Positions 23,667 through 33,929 of a stretch of DNA of 64,000 bases are shown one piece after another. Both the position numbers and the translations under genes were made by a program. This DNA is from Flavobacteriales bacterium. GTDB taxonomy: Bacteria; Bacteroidota; Bacteroidia; Flavobacteriales; JABDKJ01. The notes beneath the pieces are model-generated. The model was not told the origin of the DNA and made no database searches. It was given only the letters and a program-made list of their open reading frames with translations. The stretch's first letter is position 1. The number at the start of each line of letters is the position of its first letter. Location of the stretch: NCBI GenBank assembly GCA_013002285.1, contig JABDKJ010000078.1:124001-188000 (forward strand). Reading direction: 5' to 3'.

Positions 23667-24977
23667 TTAGTTCAGTATAACCTTCCTTCCAAGCAATTCA
23701 TCTTCCGTTTGAACAGCAATGAAGTACACGCCCATTGAAAGGTCGCTTTTGTTCAAGCTGATCGTAGAAAGACCTTCTGGAATAGTTGTATTTGCTTGGT
23801 CATAAACCAATTTTCCAGCAATGTCAATGATCTTTATCGAAGCGATCTTGTCGCTTGAAGAGTTGATCACTAAATCCAGAGGACTGTTATCCGAAAAGTC
23901 GTTGATCACATTAACGATCTCAAAAACGTTCGTTCCACAAGAAGTGGAGACTGGGCCAAATTGTGTTTTAACCCCATTCACATCAGTTTCAATGACTTTG
24001 TAATAGTTGATACCATTCGCTGCGTACTCATCTGTTACTTCATAATTGATCAAACTAGAGCTGCTTCCAGCTGCATCTATTTCTGTCACAGTCTCCCAGA
24101 AAGTCCCATCATTTGAACGCTCTACGGTAAAGTAATCAGAATTCTGCTCAGATGCGGTAGACCACTTAATTGTAGCACCAGCATTTTCACATTCTGCGGT
24201 AAAATTCAATAATTCAACAGAAAGTGGCTCATCGAAGCTAGTTAAAGTCCATGTCTTATAAAATTCACCTGTTGGAATATCTGTACCTGCAGTTGTAAAA
24301 AATGGTGAAGCACTCAATAATGTCGTTGGTGAGAACCAATCTGCCCAAAGGTTTGCCGATTCATTAAATCTTTGAACCATTACATTTCCTGTGGTAATAC
24401 CATCTTGTTCTGCAAGTGGAACAGCAAATCGTAAGTTTGGTTCTGGACTAGCTGTAAAATCAAACATTTCCATAAACCAAAATCTATCTACTGTATTTGG
24501 TGCATTAGCAGTATTCCCTTGAACACCTGGCGTTGCGATCGCAACATTATAATTGGTTAAATGCGTTACCAAGCTTGGCAATGGAGTATTTCCCGGAGGA
24601 GTGCCATAGCTAGAAAATTGCATATGGAAATTTGCACCTGGTGTACCTGCCGAAGCCGCATTTGGAAAACGGGTTACAATTCTTGCGTAATCTCCATTTG
24701 TATCGGTGAATGGAATTTGATGATTGGCACCAACATTTCCTACTGGATCCATATACCACTTTACAATATTGTTCTCATCTTCTGATACCAGATTGAGATC
24801 TGGTGCTCCACTTGATGGTGCAATGGCAGCTGGATTAGTGTTTTCCACAACTAAGTAAACTCCACCATCCATGACCATAAATGGTCCTCCAGTAGAGATG
24901 ATCCTAGCTTGGGAATGTAATTCGTTCGTAAAATTAAAAATAGCCACGACAGCTAAAAGTGCAAATAACTTTTTCAT
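23667..24977 (-). CDS. Secreted protein with T9SS type A sorting domain
   Basis: I use the ATG at 24977, which gives a good signal peptide (MKKLFALLAVVAIFNF, cleavage near ELHSQA). The 436-residue product has no recognised catalytic domain. A middle fibronectin-like stretch (LNFTAECENAGATIKWSTAS, SDYFTVERSNDG, YYKVIETDVNG) is common in surface proteins of this phylum. The last ~75 residues form the type A sorting domain (IIDIAGKLVYDQ, SLNKSDLSMGVYFIAVQT, ending RKVILN) that directs export by the type IX system. Hence it is a surface or secreted protein of unknown function. Confidence 0.85.
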   Translation of the reverse strand: MKKLFALLAVVAIFNFTNELHSQARIISTGGPFMVMDGGVYLVVENTNPAAIAPSSGAPDLNLVSEDENNIVKWYMDPVGNVGANHQIPFTDTNGDYARIVTRFPNAASAGTPGANFHMQFSSYGTPPGNTPLPSLVTHLTNYNVAIATPGVQGNTANAPNTVDRFWFMEMFDFTASPEPNLRFAVPLAEQDGITTGNVMVQRFNESANLWADWFSPTTLLSASPFFTTAGTDIPTGEFYKTWTLTSFDEPLSVELLNFTAECENAGATIKWSTASEQNSDYFTVERSNDGTFWETVTEIDAAGSSSSLINYEVTDEYAANGINYYKVIETDVNGVKTQFGPVSTSCGTNVFEIVNVINDFSDNSPLDLVINSSSDKIASIKIIDIAGKLVYDQANTTIPEGLSTISLNKSDLSMGVYFIAVQTEDELLGRKVILN

Positions 24978-25019
24978 ATCAGTTTGGTTTGCGAGAATGG
25001 TTGACTCTGCGTTATCTTT

Positions 25020-25027
25020 CAAAATTA
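25020..25027 (-). promoter_or_regulatory. Candidate -7 promoter element (TAATTTTG)
   Basis: TAATTTTG on the minus strand matches TAnnTTTG and lies 43 bp before the ATG of the T9SS protein gene at 24977. No clear TTG -33 box is seen at the right distance. Confidence 0.35.
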
Positions 25028-25140
25028 AAGAAAATTTCCTTAAAAATCCACTTTTTATCATATTGGGCAGCGGATGCAGACGAACAAGGGGTTTAAATGC
25101 CATCTTTGTTAGATGAATACTTCCAGATTATTATCACAAA

Positions 25141-26349
25141 GTGAACTCAATTCGATCAAATAAGAAATTGGAAATCGCTGATATCCATGGCTATAGCGGC
25201 AAAAATTTGGCATTTCTGAATTCAAACGGAAAGGGTACAGACCTATTGGCATATCAAGACACAGATACAAGGGGCTCTTCCCCTTGGAAGCTACAAGAAC
25301 ATTTAGAAAAAGAGAATAAATGGCTTTTTGGATATTTGAACTATGACCTGAAGAACGATATAGAAAAACTCACATCTTCAAATGAGGAAAGCATCAAATT
25401 TCCGAACAGATCTTTTTTTGTTGCTGATCATGTTGTAGAATGGATAGATCAAGCGAGAGTAATTAGTAAAGGAACTGGAAACGTATCCTCTGCTTTAAAA
25501 GATCAAAAGTTCATCTCATCAAAGATCGAACTTGTCCAATTCACTTCTAAGGAGGAATATTTTTCCAATTTCGACAAATTGATGTTCCATATTAAAAGAG
25601 GAGACATTTATGAGGTCAATTATTGTATTGAATGGTTTGCAGAGAATGTGAGCATTGATCCTTACCTGACATATGATAACTTAAATGGGCTTACGAAAGC
25701 GCCTTTAAGCTGCTTCATAAAAAGGAAGAATAAATATATTCTATGTGGAAGTCCAGAGCGATTTATCAAGAGAGAAGGGAATAGATTATTTTCACAACCG
25801 ATCAAAGGAACGGCAAAACGTTCCAAGAATAGCAAAGAAGAACAAAAAGCTATTGGATCCTTGATCGGGAGCATTAAAGAAAAGGCTGAAAATGTCATGA
25901 CTGTGGACGTAGTGCGAAATGACCTTGCTAGAGTTGCAAGCAAAAATTCAGTTAACGTGGAAGAACTAGCTGCGCTTCATTCTTTTGAAACTGTTCATCA
26001 TCTGATATCAACGATCAGTGCAGATCTGAAAACCGGTATTAAATTCAAAGACATACTCAAGGCAACTTTTCCCATGGCGAGCATGACAGGGGCACCTAAG
26101 ATCTCAGCAATGAAGATCATTGAAGAAGTCGAGTCCTTTAAAAGAGGTGTTTATTCGGGATCCATAGGATATATCAAGCCGAATGGTGACTTCGACTTCA
26201 ATGTCATCATCCGAAGCATTTTATACGATGACAAGAACAAGAAATTGAGTTTTTCGGTGGGTAGCGCGATCACTGCAAAGTCAGACCCTGAAAAAGAATA
26301 TGAAGAATGTCTAGTAAAGGCAGAAGCAATGAAGGAGGCTTTGAAATGA
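25141..26349 (+). CDS. pabB: Aminodeoxychorismate/anthranilate synthase component I family (PabB-like)
   Basis: This is a chorismate-using enzyme of the PabB/TrpE family, 402 residues. The chorismate-binding C-terminal domain (~150-400) has the signatures PIKGTAKRSK (the K/T block that distinguishes PabB-like members), NVMTVDVVRNDLARV, FPMASMTGAPKISAM and a final FSVGSAITAKSDPEKEYEE. The N-terminal half is divergent, as usual for PabB. The start is GTG at 25141; a nearby upstream ATG (~25114) is in another frame, and the stop upstream excludes an extension. It probably makes the 4-amino-4-deoxychorismate precursor of folate. Its stop overlaps the tilS start (ATGA). Confidence 0.85.
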   Translation: MNSIRSNKKLEIADIHGYSGKNLAFLNSNGKGTDLLAYQDTDTRGSSPWKLQEHLEKENKWLFGYLNYDLKNDIEKLTSSNEESIKFPNRSFFVADHVVEWIDQARVISKGTGNVSSALKDQKFISSKIELVQFTSKEEYFSNFDKLMFHIKRGDIYEVNYCIEWFAENVSIDPYLTYDNLNGLTKAPLSCFIKRKNKYILCGSPERFIKREGNRLFSQPIKGTAKRSKNSKEEQKAIGSLIGSIKEKAENVMTVDVVRNDLARVASKNSVNVEELAALHSFETVHHLISTISADLKTGIKFKDILKATFPMASMTGAPKISAMKIIEEVESFKRGVYSGSIGYIKPNGDFDFNVIIRSILYDDKNKKLSFSVGSAITAKSDPEKEYEECLVKAEAMKEALK

Positions 26350-27680
26350 ATTTGGCCAGATCCGTGAAGTCTTTTATTAAGCGCAATGAACTATGCTCTG
26401 GTCAAGACAAAATCTTATTGACAATAAGTGGAGGCATGGATAGCATGGTCATGCTTGATATTTTTCTGGAATTGGGATACCCCATTGCTATTGCTCATTG
26501 CAATTTTTCTTTAAGGAACGAAGAGTCAGACTTAGATGAAGAACTCGTGGTGCAGATCGCTCAAGAAAAAGGGATAGTTATCCATCGAAAAAATTTTAAT
26601 ACAAAGATATATTCAAAGGAAAAGAAGCTGTCTGTCCAGGAAGCAGCCAGAGAACTCAGGTATAGCTGGTTCCAAGAACTAGCCACTGAGTATTCATATA
26701 CCAAGATAGCAACAGCACATCATTTTGATGATAATATAGAAACCGTTTTGATCAATCTACAAAGAAGTTCTGGATTGAAGGGATTGAGAGGGATCTTGCC
26801 TATTCGAGGAAACATTATTCGACCATTGTTGGATCTAACAAAAGATGAGATAAGTGAATATGCTGAAGAACGTGGCATCAGTTTCAGGGAAGATCGTTCT
26901 AACACGGACACGAAATATTTAAGAAATAAAATAAGACACCAAGCCATTCCTGTTTTAAAGAAAAAGGACAAGGAGTTCTATTCTAATTGGAAACAGAGAA
27001 TAAATGAGAACAGAAAGAATTGGGAGCTTTTACAGTCAAAAGTGGCGGAAGCCAAGATACTCTGTATTGAAGAGAAAAAAGACGGTCAGCTTTTGATCGA
27101 TATAGATGAATTACAAGATCAAGAAGGTTCTGAATTGATCCTGTTTCATCTATTGGATGGCTTAGGATTTTCTAGTAAGCAGCGAGCCAATGCAATAGAT
27201 CTTCTTAAAGCTTCAACTGGAAAGAAGATCACGGGTGATACGCATGAATTGATCAAGGATCGAAATAAGTTAGTACTTGCACCTTTGGCAGACCAAAGTT
27301 TTAACGTTGAAATTATAGAAGGGCAATTTTCTGTTAATGGCCCCCTGGATCTGGAAATAGTAGAGATTTCTAAGTCAACAATGGCAAAACAAAAAAGCGC
27401 AAATATTGCCTATTTTGACGCAGCCAAATTGAGTTTTCCATTAAAGGTCAGGAATTGGCAAGAAGGAGATAAATTCTTTCCTTTTGGGATGAAAGGTCAA
27501 AAGAAAGTAAGCGACCTTTTGATAGATAATAAAGTGAATATTCATGAGAAAAAACTGATCCCAATAATGACTTCAGGAGACGAGATCATATGGGTAATGG
27601 GATTGCGATCAAGCGATAAGTTCAAAGTTACAGAGGAAACAAAGGAAGTATTAAAGATCGAATGGCTCAAGGATGAATGA
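26346..27680 (+). CDS. tilS: tRNA(Ile)-lysidine synthase
   Basis: TilS converts the wobble C of the tRNA-Ile(CAU) anticodon to lysidine. From the ATG at 26346, which overlaps the pabB stop by four bases, the product is 444 residues. The PP-loop SGGMDS is at residues 28-33, followed by IAHCNFSLRNEESDLDEEL and the TAHHFDDNIETVLINLQRSS block. The C-terminal TilS_C domain (~360-440: KFFPFGMKGQKKVSDLL, IPIMTSGDEIIWVMGLRSSD) is present, so the protein is full length. The next gene starts 8 bp before its stop. Confidence 0.95.
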   Translation: MNLARSVKSFIKRNELCSGQDKILLTISGGMDSMVMLDIFLELGYPIAIAHCNFSLRNEESDLDEELVVQIAQEKGIVIHRKNFNTKIYSKEKKLSVQEAARELRYSWFQELATEYSYTKIATAHHFDDNIETVLINLQRSSGLKGLRGILPIRGNIIRPLLDLTKDEISEYAEERGISFREDRSNTDTKYLRNKIRHQAIPVLKKKDKEFYSNWKQRINENRKNWELLQSKVAEAKILCIEEKKDGQLLIDIDELQDQEGSELILFHLLDGLGFSSKQRANAIDLLKASTGKKITGDTHELIKDRNKLVLAPLADQSFNVEIIEGQFSVNGPLDLEIVEISKSTMAKQKSANIAYFDAAKLSFPLKVRNWQEGDKFFPFGMKGQKKVSDLLIDNKVNIHEKKLIPIMTSGDEIIWVMGLRSSDKFKVTEETKEVLKIEWLKDE

Positions 27681-28404
27681 ACATAAAACCAGACAAGCTT
27701 TAAACCTTTACATTATTTTAGGCGGTTTATTCATCGCGGCTTTGGTGGGCTCAAATTTGATCTTCCAAAAATTCTTTTGGTGGCAACCATTCAAACTCTT
27801 TGGGTCAGATTACACTTTTGAGATCAGCGTTGGAATTATCGCATATCCTATCACTTTCTTGGTCACAGACCTTATTTCAGAACTTTTCGGAAAACGCATG
27901 GCGAACAAGATCGTGGTGGCCGGAATAATCTCTGCCATTTTCATTTATTTGCTAGTGAGCCTTGCTACAATAGTGCCGCATACGGAGTGGTCTCCTGTAA
28001 AGAGCGAAACATTTGATATTGTATTTGGCTTGACCGGCCCTGCAGTATTTGCATCTATGTGTGCTTATTTGATCGCACAATTCATTGATATTAGATTATA
28101 TCACTTTTGGAAAAATTTGACCAAGGGAAAGCATTTGTGGATGAGAAACAATCTTTCGACAATTCCCAGTCAGCTTATAGACACTGCCGTAGTTTTATTG
28201 TTACTTTGTGTTTTCCAAAAGATCGAATGGGTTAGATTCATAGATCTTTTGATAAACGGATTCTTATATAAGGTAATGTTTGCGATCATTGACACTCCTA
28301 TCTTATATTTGATCGTTCATTTTGCAAGGTCGCATTTTAGACTTGACCCGGGGCAAGAAATAGATTTAGGATCCCTATCAAAAAAGGGAAATGACTTAAA
28401 CTAA
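27673..28404 (+). CDS. Queuosine precursor transporter (YhhQ/VUT family)
   Basis: This 243-residue inner-membrane protein of the VUT/YhhQ family is thought to import queuosine precursors such as preQ0. Six or so hydrophobic helices are visible, with the family signatures AALVGSNLIFQKFF, VGIIAYPITFLVTDLISELF, FGKRMANKIVVAG and NLSTIPSQLIDTAVVLLLL. It overlaps tilS by 8 bp, so two tRNA-modification functions share a transcript with pabB. Confidence 0.92.
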   Translation: MNEHKTRQALNLYIILGGLFIAALVGSNLIFQKFFWWQPFKLFGSDYTFEISVGIIAYPITFLVTDLISELFGKRMANKIVVAGIISAIFIYLLVSLATIVPHTEWSPVKSETFDIVFGLTGPAVFASMCAYLIAQFIDIRLYHFWKNLTKGKHLWMRNNLSTIPSQLIDTAVVLLLLCVFQKIEWVRFIDLLINGFLYKVMFAIIDTPILYLIVHFARSHFRLDPGQEIDLGSLSKKGNDLN

Positions 28405-28429
28405 GATACCTCAGTTAAGTACTTTTGCG

Positions 28430-28437
28430 TTTAAGCA
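28430..28437 (+). promoter_or_regulatory. Candidate -7 promoter element (TACTTTTG)
   Basis: TACTTTTG matches TAnnTTTG and lies 15 bp before the ATG of the DsbD-like gene, which would leave a very short 5' untranslated region. Confidence 0.35.
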
Positions 28438-28452
28438 CATTATAAACGAAGA

Positions 28453-31014
28453 ATGTTGAGAATCAAACATACATTTTGGATCCTTGTGGTCCTAGCGCTG
28501 ACAACTTTTTCTATGACCCTTCAGGTAGTCGATCCTGTAGATTGGGATTTTAGTGTACAGCAAGATGGTAATGAGGCGACCCTATACTTTGATGCTACTG
28601 TAGACAAACCATGGCACATGTATTCTCAACATTTGGATGAAGGTGGCCCCATTCCTACATATTTTGAGTTTGAAAAGAGTGAACATTTTGAACTTCTTGG
28701 TGAAACAGGAGAAATGGAATCCGTTCAAGTTTATGACCCAAACTTTAAGATGGACCTCGCTTATTTTGAAGGAGATTGTTCATTTGATCAAAAGATCAAG
28801 GTAAAGTCTAGCGAAGACTTTGTAATAAAGGGTTGGCTGGAGTTCATGGTTTGCAATGACAAAGAATGCTTGCCACCGGAAATGGTTGATTTTGAGTTCA
28901 ATGTTAAAGGAAACGGAGCCGCTGTTAGTCCTGGATCAGAAGGCAGTAAGGACAAAAAAGAAGACCATTCTGAAATTAGCATGCCTGTTTTAGGTCATGA
29001 AGATCAGGCTAGCGATGTGACTGGAAGCCAGGTAAAAGAAGCCGTTCAATGGGAGTTTACTTCCAAGAAGATCGAGGATAGTGAATATGAAGTTACGTAC
29101 AAAGCCATCATTGATAAGGGATGGCATATGTATTCTCAGCACTTGGATCCGGATAAGATAGGGCCCGTAGCGACATATTTTGAAGTAGATAAAGAAGCAT
29201 CCGGAATATCTTCTTTGAGTGAAGTTTCAGAACCAAAACCTAAAGTAGAGTTCGATCCGAACTTTGATATGGACCTCGCTTATTTTGAAGATGAGGTCGA
29301 GTTTACTCAAACAGCACAGATCTCTGATCCCTCCAAAGCTTTCAAAGGTTGGCTAGAGTTTATGGTTTGCAACGACAAGGAATGTCTGCCTCCTGAAATC
29401 GTAGATTTTGAAATTGACCTGAGTACTGGAAAGTCATTGTTAGGAGAAGGAACAGGCTCTTTTGAAAGTTCAGAATATGACAATGCGAAATACGAGTTGC
29501 CATGTGTTGATGTCTCTGAACCGTATTCAAAAGGAAAGGAATTTGCATCGGAAAACACAACTACATCTGGGAATGACGATGACCAGAATATGTTGGTTAT
29601 TTTCCTCCTAGGGTTTCTTGGCGGACTGGTTGCATTGGTTACTCCTTGTGTATTTCCAATGATCCCATTAACGGTTTCTTTTTTCACAAAAGGTAGTGAA
29701 GACAAACGAAAAGGTAAGATAAGGGCTTTCACATATGGGTTCTTTATTTTCTTGATCTATACAGCAGTTGCCATTCCTTTTCATGTTTCTAATCAAGATC
29801 CGGAAGTATTGAATGAGATCGCTACCGGTTTCATTCTCAACATGGTGTTTTTTACAGTCTTTGTATTTTTTGCAGGAAGCTTTTTTGGATACTATGAGTT
29901 GACATTGCCAAGTTCTATAGCCAATAAGGCTGACTCAGCATCTAACAAAGCAGGAATAGGCGGCATCTTTTTTATGGCTTTAACCCTGGCCATAGTCTCA
30001 TTTTCTTGCACGGGTCCAATACTGGGGTCCTTACTTGCAGGAGTGCTCAAAGGAGGTCCTTGGCCTTTGACTGCTGCTTTGGCTGGATTTGGAATTGCCC
30101 TGGGACTACCATTTGCCTTATTCGCGATGTTCCCTCAGTGGCTGAACAAGTTGCCTTCATCCGGGGGATGGTTGAACACGGTTAAAGTTGTTTTAGGTTT
30201 TGTGGAATTGGCTCTTGCAGTGAAATTCCTTTCAAACGCGGACTTGGTGTATCAATTGGGTTGGGTGAAAAGAGAAACATTTTTTCTCATTTGGTTCATT
30301 CTTGCAATAGCCTGTGCACTCTATTTATTTGGACTATATAAGTTTCCACATGATTCGCCTAAAACGAAGTTATCAGGTGGAAGGATCGGATGGGGCATTG
30401 CTTTTTTAGCATTTGCCATATACTTATTTCCGGGGATGCTTAAAAGTCCATGGTGGGAACAAGGTTTAATGGCCGGCTTTCCCCCTTATAAGCATTATAG
30501 TTGGTATGAAAAAGATTCGCATTGCCCTTTGGACTTGGACTGTACAGATGACTTTTATATTGCTCAAGATATGGCCAAAGAAAAGGCAAAACCGATCTTC
30601 ATAGATTTCACGGGTCATGCATGCGTAAATTGCAGGAGGATGGAAGAAAATGTTTGGCCAGAGGATAAAGTGATGAAATTACTGAATGAAGAATTTCAGG
30701 TAGTATCACTTTATGTGGATGACAAAAGAAAGCTAGAAGAAGGAGAAGAAGACATTGTATTAGTCACGTATAACGATGGAAGTACAAAAGATAAAAAGAT
30801 CAGGACTATAGGAAATAAATGGTCTACATTAGAAATACTTTCGTTTGAGAATAGCACTCAGCCATTGTATGCAATTTTAAGTCCTGATGGTTGTTTGATG
30901 AACGCTCCTGTAGGTTATACGCCAGATGTAGACGAATATGTGAAGTTTCTCAAGGAAGGAATAGAAGCGAACAAACATTATCAAAAACAAAAAGATCTTG
31001 CATTCGGCAATTGA
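28453..31014 (+). CDS. DsbD-type thiol:disulfide interchange protein with duplicated N-terminal domain
   Basis: The 853-residue membrane protein moves reducing equivalents from cytoplasmic thioredoxin to the periplasm. After a signal-like segment it has two copies of the DsbD alpha domain (~28-152 and ~195-330). Both carry the same motif MVCNDKECLPPE, with redox pairs C134/C139 and C306/C311, and both have GWHMYSQHLD- or PWHMYSQHLD-type strands. Then come the DsbD/CcdA membrane domain (~375-670: LGGLVALVTPCVFPMIPLTV and the second Cys in FSCTGPILGSLLAGVL) and a C-terminal thioredoxin domain with C724/C727 in HACVNCRRMEENVW. Standard DsbD has only one alpha domain, so the doubling is unusual. 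Confidence 0.92.
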   Translation: MLRIKHTFWILVVLALTTFSMTLQVVDPVDWDFSVQQDGNEATLYFDATVDKPWHMYSQHLDEGGPIPTYFEFEKSEHFELLGETGEMESVQVYDPNFKMDLAYFEGDCSFDQKIKVKSSEDFVIKGWLEFMVCNDKECLPPEMVDFEFNVKGNGAAVSPGSEGSKDKKEDHSEISMPVLGHEDQASDVTGSQVKEAVQWEFTSKKIEDSEYEVTYKAIIDKGWHMYSQHLDPDKIGPVATYFEVDKEASGISSLSEVSEPKPKVEFDPNFDMDLAYFEDEVEFTQTAQISDPSKAFKGWLEFMVCNDKECLPPEIVDFEIDLSTGKSLLGEGTGSFESSEYDNAKYELPCVDVSEPYSKGKEFASENTTTSGNDDDQNMLVIFLLGFLGGLVALVTPCVFPMIPLTVSFFTKGSEDKRKGKIRAFTYGFFIFLIYTAVAIPFHVSNQDPEVLNEIATGFILNMVFFTVFVFFAGSFFGYYELTLPSSIANKADSASNKAGIGGIFFMALTLAIVSFSCTGPILGSLLAGVLKGGPWPLTAALAGFGIALGLPFALFAMFPQWLNKLPSSGGWLNTVKVVLGFVELALAVKFLSNADLVYQLGWVKRETFFLIWFILAIACALYLFGLYKFPHDSPKTKLSGGRIGWGIAFLAFAIYLFPGMLKSPWWEQGLMAGFPPYKHYSWYEKDSHCPLDLDCTDDFYIAQDMAKEKAKPIFIDFTGHACVNCRRMEENVWPEDKVMKLLNEEFQVVSLYVDDKRKLEEGEEDIVLVTYNDGSTKDKKIRTIGNKWSTLEILSFENSTQPLYAILSPDGCLMNAPVGYTPDVDEYVKFLKEGIEANKHYQKQKDLAFGN

Positions 31015-31046
31015 TCTTTTGCTTAATTAGAGCAAATATACTTTAG

Positions 31047-31631
31047 ATGCCAGATAAGATCAAGCAGCACTTTCTAGAGGCAAAAGCCAAACTGGAAGAA
31101 TTCATTTCAGATGATCAAAATGTTAAGAACATTGCTCTAGCGGGCGACCTCTTGATCGAAGCATTTAAGAATAAAGGCAAAGTTATATCATGCGGAAATG
31201 GTGGTTCTATGAGTGATGCCATGCATTTTGCCGAAGAACTTTCGGCAAGATTCAGAGATCACAGAAAAGCATTACCAGCGATATCAATAAGTGACCCCAG
31301 CCATATTACATGTGCGGGAAATGACTATGGATTTGAAAAAATATTCTCCCGATTTGTCGAAGGATTAGGTAACGAGGGAGATGTGCTGTTAGCCATTAGT
31401 ACCAGCGGAGATTCTGAAAATGTCTTGAATGCCATAGAAGTAGCTCAGCAAAAAGGAATGAAGGTGATAGGCTTAACAGGAAGGTCTGGTGGAAAGATCT
31501 CAGGGCTTGCTGATGTTGAGATCAGAGCTCCGCATTCAGACTTTGCTGATAGAGCTCAAGAAATACATATCAAGGTCATCCACTCATTGATCGACTATGT
31601 TGAAAGGCATATCGATCAAGCTTCGAAATAA
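31047..31631 (+). CDS. gmhA: Phosphoheptose isomerase (sedoheptulose-7-phosphate isomerase)
   Basis: GmhA makes D-glycero-D-manno-heptose 7-phosphate, the first step to the ADP-heptose of lipopolysaccharide. The 194-residue SIS-domain protein matches the E. coli length (192) and has the substrate-binding [39 protein letters not shown] and LTGRSGGK motifs, and the catalytic [15 protein letters not shown] region near the end. No other heptose gene is adjacent. Confidence 0.94.
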   Translation: MPDKIKQHFLEAKAKLEEFISDDQNVKNIALAGDLLIEAFKNKGKVISCGNGGSMSDAMHFAEELSARFRDHRKALPAISISDPSHITCAGNDYGFEKIFSRFVEGLGNEGDVLLAISTSGDSENVLNAIEVAQQKGMKVIGLTGRSGGKISGLADVEIRAPHSDFADRAQEIHIKVIHSLIDYVERHIDQASK

Positions 31632-31703
31632 ATCACGATCCAAATTGGAATAAATAATTTCTGAACTGTGGTTCAGCTGATCTTACTCGGTAATTTTCCC
31701 TTT

Positions 31704-32306
31704 ATGAAAAATGTCGCCATACTGTTGTTCACCGTTATTATTTCTAGCACTTATTTTGCTCAGGAACCAACTGCTTATGATCCTTCTAAAGCGACATTAA
31801 AGGAGCAGTTCGATGAAATGTATCGTAAATCGAACAATTACCAAGATTACAAAGTAGTGAAGAAAGTTCGTTTAAATGCTTATTGGAAAAATATTTCCGA
31901 TACACTAAAAACGTTGAATGTAAAGATCACCGATCACGCAAAAAAGATCAATGAACAAGCCAATGAAATAAGTATTCTGAAAAACTCAGCTCAAGAAGCA
32001 GAAGATAATATCAGCACATTAACAGCAGAAAAAGATGGTATATCATTCATGGGTTCTTTGTGGAGTAAGAGCAAATACAAGACAACCATGTGGACAATAG
32101 TGTTTGCACTGCTTGCGGGATTGGCATTTGCGATCATTCGTTTTTTGAATAGCAATCGTATTACGAAGAACACCCGAACGAAGCTTGCACAAGTTGAAGG
32201 CGAATTTGATACTTACAGGAAAACGGCCATTCAAAGGGAGCAAGAGATAAAAAGAGAACTCCAGGATTATATCAATAAAGTTGCTGATCTTACTGGCAAT
32301 CCTTAA
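31704..32306 (+). CDS. Exported coiled-coil protein with one transmembrane helix
   Basis: From the ATG at 31704 the product is 200 residues with a signal peptide (KNVAILLFTVIISSTYFAQ). Its extracytoplasmic part contains a coiled coil (~70-110: HAKKINEQANEISILKNSAQ and onward). A transmembrane helix (~130-150, TTMWTIVFALLAGLAFAIIR) is followed by a second charged helical tail (KLAQVEGEFDTYRKTAIQRE). Proteins of this layout are widespread in Bacteroidota; the name sometimes attached to them (a tRNA methyltransferase) has no support in this sequence. The function is unknown. Confidence 0.75.
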   Translation: MKNVAILLFTVIISSTYFAQEPTAYDPSKATLKEQFDEMYRKSNNYQDYKVVKKVRLNAYWKNISDTLKTLNVKITDHAKKINEQANEISILKNSAQEAEDNISTLTAEKDGISFMGSLWSKSKYKTTMWTIVFALLAGLAFAIIRFLNSNRITKNTRTKLAQVEGEFDTYRKTAIQREQEIKRELQDYINKVADLTGNP

Positions 32307-32340
32307 GGCCCGATCAGAATTCGAGGGGTCATTTTTTTTA
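32307..32340 (+). terminator. Probable intrinsic terminator
   Basis: Directly after the stop, GGCCCGA and TCG(A)GGGTC form an imperfect stem with one bulge and a G-T pair, followed by a long T run. It would end the gmhA/coiled-coil transcript. Confidence 0.5.
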
Positions 32341-32390
32341 AAAAAGGAAATAGATCTTAACTTGCACAAGCTTTACTAAAAACCTATTCA

Positions 32391-33929
32391 ATGCTCGTAA
32401 AAACCTTCGGCTGTGCAGTCCTAGGCATAGACGCCACTTTAGTTACTATAGAAGTAGATGTTAGCAAAGGTGTGTTCTTTCACCTTGTGGGTTTACCGGA
32501 CAATGCAGTAAGAGAAAGTCATAAAAGGATTACTGCAGCATTAGGCAATATAGGTTATAAATTTCCACGAAAGGGTGTTACAGTAAATATGGCTCCTGCA
32601 GATATAAAGAAAGAAGGAGCCGCTTATGATCTGGCATTGACAATGGGAGTATTAGCTGCTTCGGAACAGGTCTTGTTCTCTAAAGTAGGCGACTATGTGA
32701 TCATGGGTGAATTAGCGCTTGATGGAGGGTTGAGACCGATTAAAGGAGTTTTACCGATCGCAATAGAGGCAAAAGAAAAGGGCTTTAAAGGTGTAATTCT
32801 TCCTGAAGAAAACTCAAATGAAGCAGCCATTGTTAGTGGTCTCGATGTTTATGGAGTAAAGCATCTCAAAGAAGTTATTGATTTTTTCAATGAGGAGAAG
32901 GAGCTTGAACCAGTTGTCTTTGACACACGAGCACGTTTTTATGATAAGATCTCCGAATATCCAGTAGATTTTGATGATGTGAAAGGTCAGGAAAACATTA
33001 AGAGGGCCTTTGAAATAGCTGCTGCGGGAGGACATAATATCATTTTGATCGGACCTCCTGGTGCGGGTAAGACCATGCTCGCAAAAAGGCTTCCGACAAT
33101 ATTGCCCCCCTTGAATTTGAATGAAGCTTTGGAGACAACCAAGATCCATTCTGTGGCGGGCAAAATGAAAGATGAGAACGGACTTATCTCTGTACGACCG
33201 TTCCGATCACCACATCATACAATATCCGATGTTGCATTGGTAGGTGGTGGAAGCTTCCCACAACCCGGAGAGATCTCTTTGGCCCATAATGGTGTTTTAT
33301 TTCTGGACGAACTGCCTGAATTCAAAAGAACAGTGTTAGAGGTAATGCGTCAACCTTTAGAAGACCGAACAGTCAGCATTTCTAGAGCTCGATTCGCAGT
33401 TGATTACCCTGCCTCTTTGATGCTAGTGGCCAGCATGAATCCTTGCCCGTGTGGATATTACAATCATCCTGAAAAAGATTGCATGTGTCCTCCAGGAATG
33501 GTCCAGAAATACTTGAACAAGATCTCAGGTCCATTACTTGATAGGATAGATATTCACATAGAGGTAACACCTGTTTCTTTTGATGAATTATCCGATACAC
33601 GACCTACAGAAAAAAGCTCTGCAATTCGCACGAGGGTAATGCAAACTAGGATGGTCCAACACGAGCGATTTGCTGGCATACCTAAAGTTCATTCTAATGC
33701 TCAAATGGATAAAAAGCAGATCTTGGAATTTTGCCAGATCACCGAAAGCGGTAAAGAATTGCTAAAGAAAGCCATGGACAAGCTAGGTCTTTCAGCAAGA
33801 GCATATGACCGCATTTTGAAAGTATCCAGGACTATAGCAGATCTCAATAGATCAGAGATCATTGAGAATAACCACTTGGCTGAGGCCATTCAATACAGGA
33901 GTTTAGACAGAGAGGGTTGGGCTGGTTAA
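32391..33929 (+). CDS. YifB-family Mg-chelatase-like AAA+ ATPase
   Basis: The 512-residue protein is of the YifB/ComM type. Residues ~1-170 form the N-terminal Lon-protease-like ChlI domain ([38 protein letters not shown]). Residues ~190-395 are the AAA+ core with Walker [17 protein letters not shown] and Walker [13 protein letters not shown]. The C-terminal Mg_chelatase_C domain follows (~400-505: [20 protein letters not shown]). Its four cysteines [20 protein letters not shown] are typical. ComM is a helicase involved in natural transformation in some proteobacteria; the role here is not known. It stands alone. Confidence 0.95.
   Translation: MLVKTFGCAVLGIDATLVTIEVDVSKGVFFHLVGLPDNAVRESHKRITAALGNIGYKFPRKGVTVNMAPADIKKEGAAYDLALTMGVLAASEQVLFSKVGDYVIMGELALDGGLRPIKGVLPIAIEAKEKGFKGVILPEENSNEAAIVSGLDVYGVKHLKEVIDFFNEEKELEPVVFDTRARFYDKISEYPVDFDDVKGQENIKRAFEIAAAGGHNIILIGPPGAGKTMLAKRLPTILPPLNLNEALETTKIHSVAGKMKDENGLISVRPFRSPHHTISDVALVGGGSFPQPGEISLAHNGVLFLDELPEFKRTVLEVMRQPLEDRTVSISRARFAVDYPASLMLVASMNPCPCGYYNHPEKDCMCPPGMVQKYLNKISGPLLDRIDIHIEVTPVSFDELSDTRPTEKSSAIRTRVMQTRMVQHERFAGIPKVHSNAQMDKKQILEFCQITESGKELLKKAMDKLGLSARAYDRILKVSRTIADLNRSEIIENNHLAEAIQYRSLDREGWAG

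Noticed and set aside
31704..32306. tRNA (guanine-N1)-methyltransferase, a name sometimes given to such proteins
   Set aside because: The sequence has a signal peptide, coiled coil and membrane helix, and no SPOUT or Rossmann motif.
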